DNA of 64,000 nucleotides, from contig CAXAMN010008402.1 in NCBI GenBank assembly GCA_963970005.1, forward strand, positions 125,689 to 189,688, read 5' to 3'. The translations under genes and the position numbers were made by a program. Within the stretch, counting starts at the first letter, position 1; every line of letters begins with the position of its first letter. This DNA comes from Durusdinium trenchii (Eukaryota; Sar; Dinophyceae; Suessiales; Symbiodiniaceae). Shown piece by piece: positions 54,472-64,000 of the stretch. A model generated the notes under the pieces. The model worked only from the letters and a program-made list of their open reading frames with translations. It had not been told where the DNA came from and searched no databases.

Positions 54472-57400
54472 TCAAGTAGCCACGCAGGTGAACTTCAAAT
54501 GCATTCCCCAGCCACCATGGTAATCAGTCCTCCTTGTACACACATGAAATCCTCCATGGTCGTAGGTCCGGATTGAGAACGCATCCCCATAGTTGTCATT
54601 GTTCCGGCGATAGCCTCTGTTGGCTGCATATGAAGCACACATCACTGGCTTGGGGGCCACGATGCACTTCTCATTTGAACCGCTTGAGCCCATGTTGATC
54701 TCCACAGTTTCACGGACAAAGCCATAATTTTTGCACGAGATTTTGAGATCCAAGCCCCAGCCACCATGATAATCGGTCCGATCTGCGCACACATAGCCAT
54801 CGTTGACACTGATGTAGAAGGAATCGCCGCAATGGCGGCAGTCGTCGTTGACACGATAGTGGCCGTCACCGGCAAAGGCATCGCAAGAATATTCGTGACT
54901 GGCTAGTACGCACCGCAGATTTGAATCACTGTTGCCAATGTGAACGGTTGACACCGAGTATGACTGCGCTCCACCTGTTGGATCACATTCAAGCTGCAAG
55001 TCCTGCCCCCAGCCACCACTATGATCTGTCCTATATGCACACCATCTCTCTGATTGGTGGTCCTGAATGATCAAAACCACCGGGAAGAGCAAACTCAGGG
55101 CACAAGGGAAAACACATCATGAAAACATTATGACAACATATCAAGTGAAAGTGCCTCTCGAATCAAAGCTAATTGTCCGGCCTTGTACACGTTGTAGGCA
55201 TCCCCATGGGTGTCAAAACCCAAACGGACACCTTGATTTCCTGCATCTGAACGACATGTCACTGGCTCACTTGGCATGGCACATTTGGTTCTGGTGGAGC
55301 TGGATCCAATGGGCACAATGATCTTCGTGTGCGAGTTGTCAACTGGACAGGCAATCTCCAAGTTCATTCCCCAGCCTCAAGATTGGCCAGGGTTGACAAC
55401 TGTATCAAGCTTAAATATGATACAAATACATGCCAAATCACAAGTGCATGGGCTCACCCTAGAGTTGGCACATTTTGCCCTTCTCGGTGAGATCATACAA
55501 CGAGCCTCCGTGATGATCATCGCGGCGGATGCAAACGGAGCGGCTGTTGGCAGGATCAGCGCGCCAAATGCTGAAATCATCGCCACAACTTCTGCAGTCA
55601 GGGTTGGCCCGGTAGTCCTCCAGAGTTAAGTCCCAGGAAAATCAATAATGAGTCCAACCCACACACGCGAAAGAAAAAGCAATCAATTGCCTTGGGTGTT
55701 GGCTTCTTGCCCCAACAATTACACATAAGACCCCTTTGTCCCTTGTTAAGGCGATGTCCTCCTCCTCATCGCTCCTCCCTCCTCCTCGCTACCTCCTCCT
55801 AGATAGGCCGCGACTGTTTTAGAGATGCTAGAGTATATGTCAGAATGCAAAAGTAATGTGAGTGCAATGTGTCAGTAAGGTGCTTTGCATGTCGTGCTGG
55901 TGACTCTGTCACAATTACATCCACCAGCTGTTTGATCTCACGTGCATGATTGTATATTGACCAGCTGACGAGGGTGGCCAGCTTGGCATGGTTTGCCACT
56001 TGTGACCAAGATTGTTCACGTTTGAAGGGTGTACGCGGGTGTTCCCCAAGGCAGCTATAGAAGCAAGGAGCCAACATAAAGATCATAAAATATGTAAAGC
56101 AAAAAATGAAAAAGAAGTAAAGCAAACAAACGGCAACACCCGTTGTTCGTTTGACTCTCCTTTTTGTTGCTTTTTCTGTAGGAGTGTACAGCGAATATTG
56201 GTGACTGGTAAAGGTTCTCGTGAGTGAGTGCAGAAATGGCACCAGGAAAAGAAACAAGTATTAAAATGCGACAACAAAACAACTTGCTTTGTTGTTGCAT
56301 GTTAATTTGTTATTGTTTTGCTGTGAGCATGCTTTTTTGCAAAAACACATATTTGACATTTATTAGTCATGTATATTGATGGACACAAGCGTACGCCAAG
56401 CAAGCTGATATGAATCGGTCTAGTTAAAACTCAACAGCCTGACAGCGTTAGATTCTTGCATCTGTGTGACTTCTAGGTCTTTCTGAACAGTGGGTTGACA
56501 AAAGAACTACTACGAGGACGAGTGTCATTCCTTTCTCAATTTTAGATCTGCTGAGGGTTTTGCAGGTGAGGATTAGTGATGTCGAAGTGAAGCACGTCTT
56601 CTCTCACAAGACCTTTGACTTTAGACTTTTTAGATATCTCACACCCTTCGATTCTCTTTCTTGTTCAGAAACATGAAAACCGAGCAGTCCCCGTCACCAG
56701 CGTATGGCTCACAACTGACTCCCGAGAAAGCACGCCCACAGATCTGGCGCCACGGACTGGCACCGATGTGCACAATGGTCACACCGGCTTTGTTCATAGC
56801 AATCTGGCGGCTGTTGTCGTGCTCGGCAAAGCCAAAGCCCAGCACCTGAGTATTGCACTGTTTTGCGGTCATTGGAAGAGGTCAGACTTGCCAATTTATT
56901 AGGACAAATATTTAATATATTTTTGTATTATTTTTGACCCTGAACCACCCAACCCCATTTGCTGCCGCACCTTGATCCATTTGCCAACAGTGCCGACGAA
57001 AGGAATGCTGACACCGAGGAGGACTTCGATCTTGAAATCCACACTTGTGACACCCCGCGCAGCAAAGAATTCCTCGAGGCATCTGAAGTGGGCAGCAGGC
57101 CCCAAGGTTGAGCAGTGGTTGTAGACAGCCGAAGTGAGGTCCCCCAAATTCAAGTTTACAGATGCGCTAGCCCGAACCCCAATTGGAGGAGGCAAAGGTA
57201 TTGGGAGGCCAACTGAGAAGTGGAGCTTGCTGATGAAGGGATAATACGCCAACTTTCCAAGGGATTGGCAAAGTGCCCAACCAATTTGGTCAGCAGCTTC
57301 ACCCAGAACACCCCCAATGCACATCTTGAGCTCTGCAAAGTAGTGGAAGGATGCCAAATAATCTGCAGTGCTGCCACACTTTGAGACTGCCACACCCAGA

Positions 57401-58833
57401 TCTAATTTGAACTGGAAGGGATCTCCTGGCTTGACACCCATGCATGGCGAGCAGTAGCCAGAAATGCAGTTGCTTGATTGGCCCAAGAGTTCCTTCAGGG
57501 AGCTAAAGACATCAACGCTGAAGGAGCCACTTGCACTGATGCAATTGGCCCCATTCACACACAAGGAACAGTCAAAGCCAGCAGGTTTGCCCTCAGCATC
57601 TTGGCAAGGACCCAAGCCAACAGGAGCACCACTCTGCATCAAGTTCAGTGAGTTGACCTTCCGAGCGGCTTCTTGCAAGCGACGCACCACTGTCGGCTGC
57701 AATAGGGCCAACGGTTCGGCATGAGCGGCATCACACCACAATGCAGGCCGATGGCTCACGCACACACAGTCGACATAGTCTTGGATTTCCTGACTTTGGC
57801 TGATCCAATGTTGTGGTTGTTCCTCTCGCAAGTGGAAGTTTGATTCACAGTACTGTTGCTTTGTGAAGCCATGGACCTTGTCGTAATAGAGCCGCTCTAG
57901 GTACAACAGCCGAGCCATTCGGGGCTTGCTGGAGCCATGATTCAGAACAGCCTCCATCAGCAAGGGCTCTAGCTGCACTTCTGAATGGCCCAAGTTCTTC
58001 TGCAACTTCTTCGAAAAGTGGTGGCCCAAGTTGTTCTCATTGTCGTGAAGCACCAGGGCAGACTTGGCATAGAAATCCAAGCTTGAGAGATGTTTCTCCA
58101 TCTGGAGCAGTTTTGAGCTGGAGACCAGCGCACTGCACTCAGGAGACTCATCTTCAAATTGACCCACGAAGAAGTCCAGATCCAACACATCAGACTGGCA
58201 AAGGCCTTCCGCATAGTCTGCAATGTCCTTGGCAATGCGAGCTTCCTCAAGTGTCATATTGTCTGTGTCCAGGATCGACTTTTCATCTCCAGCAAGGGAG
58301 TGAGCTTCCACGGAATCCCCGCACATCTCGGCCATCTTTTGGATCTTGGAGGTAAAATGTTGTATCGCTTCTTGACTCAAATTGGCACTACTCAAAATCC
58401 TCTCTGCCTCGGCCTCAAATTCTGCCTTTGCCAAGGCTTCAGCAGCATCACGCCCTGCCAATAGAGCTGCATCAATCACCGCTTTGTCGTCCGGCCAATC
58501 ACTCCCCAAAGCCTGGACACTCAGGTTTGCCTCCAAGAGCTTCGACAAGATCTCAGCAGTGCGGACCAAATCCCAGCGAGCCAGCTGGATCTCATCGCCC
58601 CCAGCAGCCACCAAACGATGCTGCAAACAAGCATCGACCATGCGGATGATGTCTGTGGCATTGCTGGAATTCGTCAAATTGGATTGAGAGGACAAGACTT
58701 GCCGCTCTGCATGCCTTTGGAGCATCGCCGGCCCGGAAGCGGCCTGAGCTTCGCAAGCGTCTTCCCCTCGAACAGGTAAGCTTGAAATAAAGCACACCAC
58801 CAGCAGCCAGGAGGCACGCAGAAAGCCTGCCAT
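54472..58833 (-). CDS. Secreted protein with tandem GGWG/Cys modules, five-exon model (975 aa)
   Basis: Exons 58833-56971, 56857-56690, 55617-55506, 55375-55182 and 55062-54472 join in frame to 975 codons plus stop. The start at 58833 gives a clean signal peptide (MAGFLRASWLLVVCFISSLP, cleavage near RGEDA); an in-frame ATG 21 codons earlier is less likely. Residues up to about 620 are helical and then Cys-containing, with no known domain. The C-terminal third has about four modules of some 65-70 residues following C..RTD..GGWG.dL...C, then V..I..GSS....C......C...A...GYR.N.......GD.F.I. Exons 2 to 5 are recognised as module pieces, which confirms the junctions. Intron donors are GT, GA, GC and GC. 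Probably extracellular or cell-surface; binding partner unknown. Confidence 0.82.
55618..56689 (-). other. Long intron (1072 bp) of the GGWG-module gene
   Basis: Starts GACTGC and ends CTGGAG; the other introns of the gene are 113, 130 and 119 bp. No coding sequence or mobile element was recognised inside. It contains a CCTCCT tract near 55760-55800. Confidence 0.6.
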
Positions 58834-59602
58834 CGGGCCAAGTGATGTAACGGTATGATCGGCAAAATGAAGTTGAGCCAACGGCTGTGTGGCCATGTAG
58901 AAAAAATGATGATCCGTGTTTGTTTGTCAGACCAAGTGGCCAAATGCGGTGGCATGTGCCTGCTGCTGGCCAGAACAAGGCGTGAATATCATTTGAACGG
59001 AAACCAACATAATCTACCAGTTGAAATTCAAAGAACACCAAGGCCGCTGCCGAGAGGTGTCCAGCTGCTCTCTTTGCATTGCACGAAGGAAAAGGCAAAG
59101 GCACTGAAGAACTGCCAAGCTATCAGCAGCTAGCGATTCATTGTGTTGTTGTTATGGTCGTGCGATGATTTTCTACAAGCCTGCCTTACAAGCCTCCTTG
59201 ACCCACCACACCATGAGCCTCCACAAAGCAACAAAACACTCCCAGCCCATGAGCATCCGTGAGCCTCCACATTGGCACCAGCAAGTCACTTCCATAGAAT
59301 GGAGAAGAGAATTTCAATCATCTTCAAACTACAGTATTGTGGGGATCCAATTTGGGATGCTAGCTAGTACCGCAACTACCCCTCGCTTCTCGCATTTGAG
59401 CAAAAACTTTTTGACTAATCGCAGTCTCAGAAAGAACTTGTTCGCTTCATCGTTTCTTTTGTCTCTTAACCTAAAATGTATATCAAATATAATCGATTTT
59501 GAAAGAACCTAAACTAGAAGAAACATGAAGAAACTTGCAACTCATGCAATTGGACTCCCTCTTGTGGATCGATCGCACTGCAACTTTGACGTCGCCATGC
59601 TG
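58834..59602. other. Intergenic, no gene seen
   Basis: Space between the stop of the membrane protein gene (59603) and the start of the GGWG-module gene (58833), both on minus. It should hold the promoter and spliced-leader acceptor of the latter. No motif identified. Confidence 0.5.
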
Positions 59603-60235
59603 TCAAGTGTTGAGCACATCATGCAGCAGTATTTGCTGGACACAAAAGCAGCTCAACGCTACAAGGCAGACTAAAATTGGATTGTCAAAGCTCCAGAATC
59701 CACCTCCAGGAAGCTTCTCTTGCAGCTGATCCTCAACTTTTTCTACTACGTCGGTCAAGCCTTCAGATTTTGCCTCAAGAAACTTTCCTTGGCGCAAGTA
59801 TTTGTCATAGAACCACTTCTCTTGCTTTCGCTCGTCAGACGGTGTGGCGGCCAAATCCTGCAAATAAACTTTCAGCGGCCCACGCTTTTTGCTTGATGCA
59901 ACTTCCCTGCGCTTGAAGGGCACGATTACAAACCACCAATAGCCGACTGGAATTGCAGCGCAAAGCAACAGAACGATTGCTTGCGGAATAGGAATTTGGG
60001 ACATGCTTGAAGTGGTATCTATCATTGCACCTTTTGGCAGTGTCAGGCGTGGGTCTGCAGCCTCCATTGCGGTCTTTTCACTTCTAGATGGCTTATCATT
60101 TATGCCACGCCCAACGCCGTGAAGGCCAAGGAATGTAGTTGTTGCCGCAAAATAGAGCCTACAACAGGACATACCACACGTAAATAGCCAAAGCTGATAG
60201 CAACGCACATGACGCTTTGCATGAAAATTCACCAT
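59603..60235 (-). CDS. Small membrane protein with two transmembrane segments (210 aa)
   Basis: Reads from ATG 60235 (MVNFHAKRHVRC) to a stop at 59603. The N-terminal 45 residues are Cys/Thr/Leu-rich and could be a targeting peptide. First membrane segment: IPQAIVLLLCAAIPVGYWWF and following residues. Then comes a charged loop (KRREVASSKKRGPLKVYLQD, RKQEKWFYDKYLRQGKF, VEKVEDQLQEKLPGGGFW), then a second hydrophobic segment NPILVCLVALSCFCVQQILL. No family is recognised; the layout would suit an organelle membrane protein. A TTGTAG before 60158 could be a splice acceptor, making the N-terminus different. Internal composition is clearly coding. Confidence 0.6.
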   Translation of the reverse strand: MVNFHAKRHVRCYQLWLFTCGMSCCRLYFAATTTFLGLHGVGRGINDKPSRSEKTAMEAADPRLTLPKGAMIDTTSSMSQIPIPQAIVLLLCAAIPVGYWWFVIVPFKRREVASSKKRGPLKVYLQDLAATPSDERKQEKWFYDKYLRQGKFLEAKSEGLTDVVEKVEDQLQEKLPGGGFWSFDNPILVCLVALSCFCVQQILLHDVLNT

Positions 60236-60353
60236 AGCAAAGGTGGGGCAGCACTGTGTGCCACAAGCTACCGAAAACTGAAAAGCGCGAATCTGCGGAC
60301 ATTGTGGAGGCAAACACCCACGCGTCTCACCGTTTAGTTTTCTTGGTGGATTC

Positions 60354-60487
60354 TTTGTTCCTAGTAGCGTCCTTGCTCCTAGTAGTAAGGCCAGGAGCCC
60401 CAAGTAGCGTCCTTGCTCCGAGTAGCGATGCCCTTTGTTCCTAGTAGTTTCTTGTTGCTAGTAGTTTTTGGTTCCTAGTAGTAAGGC
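60354..60487. repeat. CTACTAGG minisatellite, inverted
   Basis: Reverse-complement units (CCTAGTAGCGTCCTTGCTCC, TAGTAAGGCCAGGAGCCCC, AGTAGCGATGCCCTTTGTTC). It lies between two minus-strand genes, 9 bp after the stop of the one at 60496. Confidence 0.88.
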
Positions 60488-60495
60488 CAAAAACA

Positions 60496-60676
60496 CTAGT
60501 CCATCCAGTTTCTGATGACACCGTCGGCTGCGAGATCCTTGTGTCGGTCCTTACAGAGCCTTTGGTCGAAAAAGCGATGACCAAGCGTTCTTTGTGACGT
60601 CCACGCGCTTTCATCGGCAGATGGGCACCCCTTAAGGTTGCCAATCTTCTCTATGGCCATCAGAGGGAAGTTCCAG
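60496..60676 (-). CDS. C-terminal exon of an unidentified protein
   Basis: Exon after TACAG, open for 60 codons to TAG at 60496-60498. It encodes WNFPLMAIEKIGNLKGCPSA and then DESAWTSQRTLGHRFFDQRL, CKDRHKDLAADGVIRNWMD. Composition and the clean acceptor argue for a real 3' exon. No family recognised. Upstream exons should be at higher coordinates. An open stretch at about 60800-60890 is a candidate but unconvincing. Confidence 0.5.
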
Positions 60677-61300
60677 CTGTACAGGAAGCAAAGTTGTTAC
60701 AGAACAGGTGATTACAAACAAATGAGACAAATAGCTATTTCAACCGTCTAAATAGCGATGCTCAGGCTTCACAGTGATTCATCATGCTTCAACTGCTTCA
60801 ACAAAAATCTATCCAAACCGTCCAAAGCCAGCCTTTCCTCTCACTCCGTGCCCTAAGTGAGACCGCCCTATCTTGCGGACTTGAAGCTGCTCCTCCACTC
60901 CTGCCAGCAACAAGTGCTATCACGCTTCAAGCGTGATTCCCTTTTGAGCTCTCAGTATTGAGAAAACAAGGTACCGCCGCTAATAGTGACCCTGTGCGAT
61001 TCGCACAGCGCCGAAGTGGACAGTGCTCAAAGCCTCCCATTTTTTTCCTTTTTTCATTCGGGAGAGGTTGGATCATATGTGCTCTCATCCCATTTTTTAG
61101 AATGGACGGCACTTGTAACGTGGAATTTAGAGTGGGGAAGAGCAGAAAGTGCACTCCTTTTTGGCGCACACGCGTTTTGCAGGTGTATGTTCTTTACACT
61201 TGCGGTCACGTTCGGGGCCAACGCCTCAAGCAAAATTCCTCTGTTGTTCCACCGAAACTGAAAACTGCGGACATATTGATCGACGCGTTTTGCGTCACCC

Positions 61301-61520
61301 CACATCAACCACGAAGCATCAACTTCGTGACGCAAGTGCAAGCGAACGTTAACATGCCCCACCCCACCCCACCCCACATCAACCACGAAGCATCAACTTC
61401 GTGACGCAAGTGCAAGCGAACGTTAACATGCCCCACCCCACCCCCCCCCCCCCACCCCACGTAAACCACGAAGCATCAACTTCGTGACGTAAGTGCAAGC
61501 GAACGTTCACGTGCCCCGCC
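61301..61520. repeat. 74-83-bp tandem repeat, three copies, with C-rich linkers
   Basis: Units start at 61301, 61375 and 61458. Each has CCACGAAGCATCAACTTCGT (inverted repeat ACGAAG/CTTCGT) and GACGCAAGTGCAAGCGAACG, joined by CCCCACCCCA linkers of variable length. CGAAG-type flanking sequence before the first copy (GTTTTGCGTCACCC) may be a decayed unit. Confidence 0.88.
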
Positions 61521-64000
61521 CCACCCCAACCCAACCCCACAAAAAATCGCGATTTCCTCTGGGGTCGCTAACAGTGGCGACAGCGAAAACAACGGCGCAG
61601 CTTTTGAGATGCTTTGAATCTATCCTTTTTGGCTATATATATAGTTATTGGGTTTGATGTCAACATCAAACAGAGCTCTAAATCTCCTGCTAGCAAATGT
61701 TGGTTTGACCTCTATGCGGTTTTCATGCGTAGAACTGTAGAATCTACATGCGTGACTCTGAAACGACAGTGGCTAGGACATGAGAGGTGAAAGGCGGCAA
61801 ACCAGCCTTCGCATATAAAGTTCTTTAAATTGTCCCCCAGAGTACGCCAAGATACTACCAAGATAGTAAAGGGCATAGAATCAAGACTCGCACGAACACT
61901 CTCTGAGCTAGCCTGGGATGCTGAGCCCGTACGATTCCGAGGGCTGTTGTTTGAAGATAGACTAGAAAGCAACAACTCAACTTACGTTGATTCCACATGC
62001 TGTCGGTTCAACAAAGACTGGTAATATCCTAGAACCTCCATGTCGCTCCAAAAGGAACAAAGGACTTTTGATGGAAAAAAATGAAAAGGGAACACCGCAG
62101 TCATAGTGAAAATTGGAAGACCGCGAAAGATATGCTGCAGTCAATCACTGTCATGTTTTCACCTCAGGCTTTCTTTTGCAAATGTTTCTTGACTCTCGCC
62201 TTGAAATCCTCAAAATTATTCCAAGGAAGTCTTCATTAACTTCACAATGAAGGTCGCAGGGTTGAGGATAAACTGATGGCCCGGGCTTGCATGTTGTTGG
62301 TTTCGAAGACGGTCCCAGTCAGGCTATGAAACTTGGTGTACGCATTCAAGGTCCAATTTTCTCTTCGGGAGATTCCGCTACAACTCCGGGAGTTTCTGCT
62401 ACATTTGTTTCCCGCAAACTGTGATCAAAGTTGCAATTCCACACTTATTGTGTCCGAATCAAGTAATTAAGCTCGAGGCTTTAACTTTTTTTCTGGCAAA
62501 TGAATTAGCTTGCTACGCTCAAGTAGAACATGCACTAGTCTTCCAAGCATTATGAGCTCCAAGCGGCTACATGAGCAAACCCATGACATGAGGCGCTTCA
62601 GAAGTATGGAGGGACTCCCCAAACACGCCAAATTCAAATAAAAAAATATAACCTGCACCCCAAAAAGGAACAAAATTGAAAAGACTTGTTTTTCCATGTT
62701 TTTCAACTTGTTCCTTTTTGGTGGTACTTTCGAAACGCCAGGATGATGTAATATGTATGCTGTCGGTGTCAATTCTTCAACATGGTCAACGAATCTCCTC
62801 GGCGGCGTTCCAATCGATATTGCCATCGGACAGCTTTGGCAACCAGAGCAGCAGCCTTGGGAAAGGGTGCCGCTCGGTGTGCCGATCAGACAAGTGATGA
62901 CCAGTGTCAAGGGAACAATTGTCCCATTCCTAGCAGCACCAATCCCACACAACTCATAACGGCTCTATGGCATTCAATGTTGGGAAGCTACAAGACAGAA
63001 TCAGTAAATGTGAGAAATGTCGTGGACAATTGCCCCGTACAACCTGTGACCTGAATCAATCAACCTCCGACGCACGCCTTTGTGATTTCTCCACTTCAGC
63101 AGCTGGTAAAGTAGCCATCGCCTGACGCATAGAAATTCGCTGCAAACACAATACATGTTCAATACACCTGATTGATCGACTGCATACGTGGTTCCGGGAT
63201 TCCATTGGGAGCAAGGCACAAGACACAATCAAATCTTTACACGTCAAATTAGGAATGAACGCCACCAATGAAAATGTTAGGTAGTAAAGAACGTGAAAAA
63301 CGGGAACCGTGCAAAGCGCTACTGCCCAATGAAAAGAAGGCCGTTCTTTGCTATGACATCTTGGTGAGACTGCTGGACTGTCTTGATTTGGTTATTTGCC
63401 GCAATGTTAATGGTGTGTACAAAATATGTGATATGTTGCGGGTGTTGGAAAATAGTAGTCTCCGATTAGATAGAATATCCGACGATAACATATTGGAGAG
63501 CAAAAACGGATTTAACAAAAGGTCTGTCAGTGTTGTTGAGGTCCAGTAAGTCACTCGCTCCTGGCCTGTGCAAGACTACAACCCAAAAAGCCAAGCAAGC
63601 CATTGGGGGATGCACCTTGGTTGTCAAAAAGCAAATACAATTGAGAAAACAATGGAAAGATGCTTGACGGCTAGAAAGAGCTGTGGTCCAAAGCAATATA
63701 TACATATATCATATATATGGGATCTGGGCGAAGTGTCTTCTTCCAAAAATGGCTTAAAGTCGTGTTCACATGGGGGCCCGCTACATATTCTTTACTTTTG
63801 GCACGCACAGGTCAATGAATCCTGAAGGAAACATGGACCAAACAAGTATTGGCGCCAAATTGTAAGAGGCGTCACTAGCGCTGCACCGTTTTCAGCTGAT
63901 CTCCGAGCTTCAAGCCATGCTTGAAACAAAAGACATGTTGCAAGTCAGCATTGGAAGGGTCCACGCTGGAATCTGGCAATGTTTGCCAGCGCGGATCTAG
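61521..64000. other. Mostly unassigned sequence
   Basis: Two open plus-strand stretches look protein-like: 62753-62959 (STWSTNLLGGVPIDIAIGQL) and 63268-63549 (LLPNEKKAVLCYDILVRLLD). No family recognised and coding status is open. (TA)n at 61637-61645 and 63700-63717. Confidence 0.35.

Noticed and set aside
54478-55092. Independent intronless gene for the last GGWG modules
   Set aside because: The upstream exons carry preceding modules and splice in frame into it, and the frame has no sensible start of its own.
60236-60403. Extension of the membrane protein frame upstream to 60403
   Set aside because: The extra codons read through the CTACTAGG minisatellite; a start at 60235 or a spliced N-terminus is more likely.

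Overview
The window looks like nuclear DNA of a dinoflagellate, most likely a Symbiodiniaceae-type alga. Conserved proteins can be traced exon to exon on the minus strand only if introns start with GC or GA as well as GT and end in AG, nearly always followed by G. This is the mixed splice-site usage known from that group. There are also large dinoflagellate-style retroelements, many minisatellites and (TA)n tracts, and two 10-N scaffold gaps (12637-12646 and 48447-48456).

Layout. 1-670: two exons of an HtrA/Deg-type serine protease (minus strand), continuing off the left edge. 670-5130: no recognisable gene. 5131-11564: an old, C-rich, frame-broken retroelement (plus strand) with proline/SR-rich ORFs and a reverse transcriptase. 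It is flanked by diverged direct repeats, each carrying the same pseudoknot-plus-hairpin RNA fold built from different bases. 12769-21744: a young Ty1/copia element (plus strand) with identical 137-bp LTRs, a 5-bp target duplication, a Met-tRNA anticodon-arm primer site, a purine tract, Gag with CCCH and CCHC zinc fingers, protease, a cytosine-methyltransferase-like domain, integrase, reverse transcriptase and RNase H. 21.7-42.4 kb: mostly non-coding, with tandem and dispersed repeats. 42450-44766: a LicD/fukutin-type transferase gene. 48025-49614: a complete ubiquitin sequence split over six exons, two of them only 27 and 18 bp long. 50.1 and 54.3 kb: single exons of a C2-like and a CS (p23-like) domain. 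54472-58833: a five-exon gene for a secreted protein of about 975 residues ending in tandem GGWG/Cys modules. 59603-60676: two more minus-strand genes or exons. 60.7-64 kb: mainly repeats and unidentified sequence.

All host genes that can be recognised lie on the minus strand, a unidirectional block as is typical of dinoflagellate chromosomes, while both retroelements lie on plus. Gene models were made by hand from codon-level homology and splice boundaries. Where ends are not fixed, this is stated.
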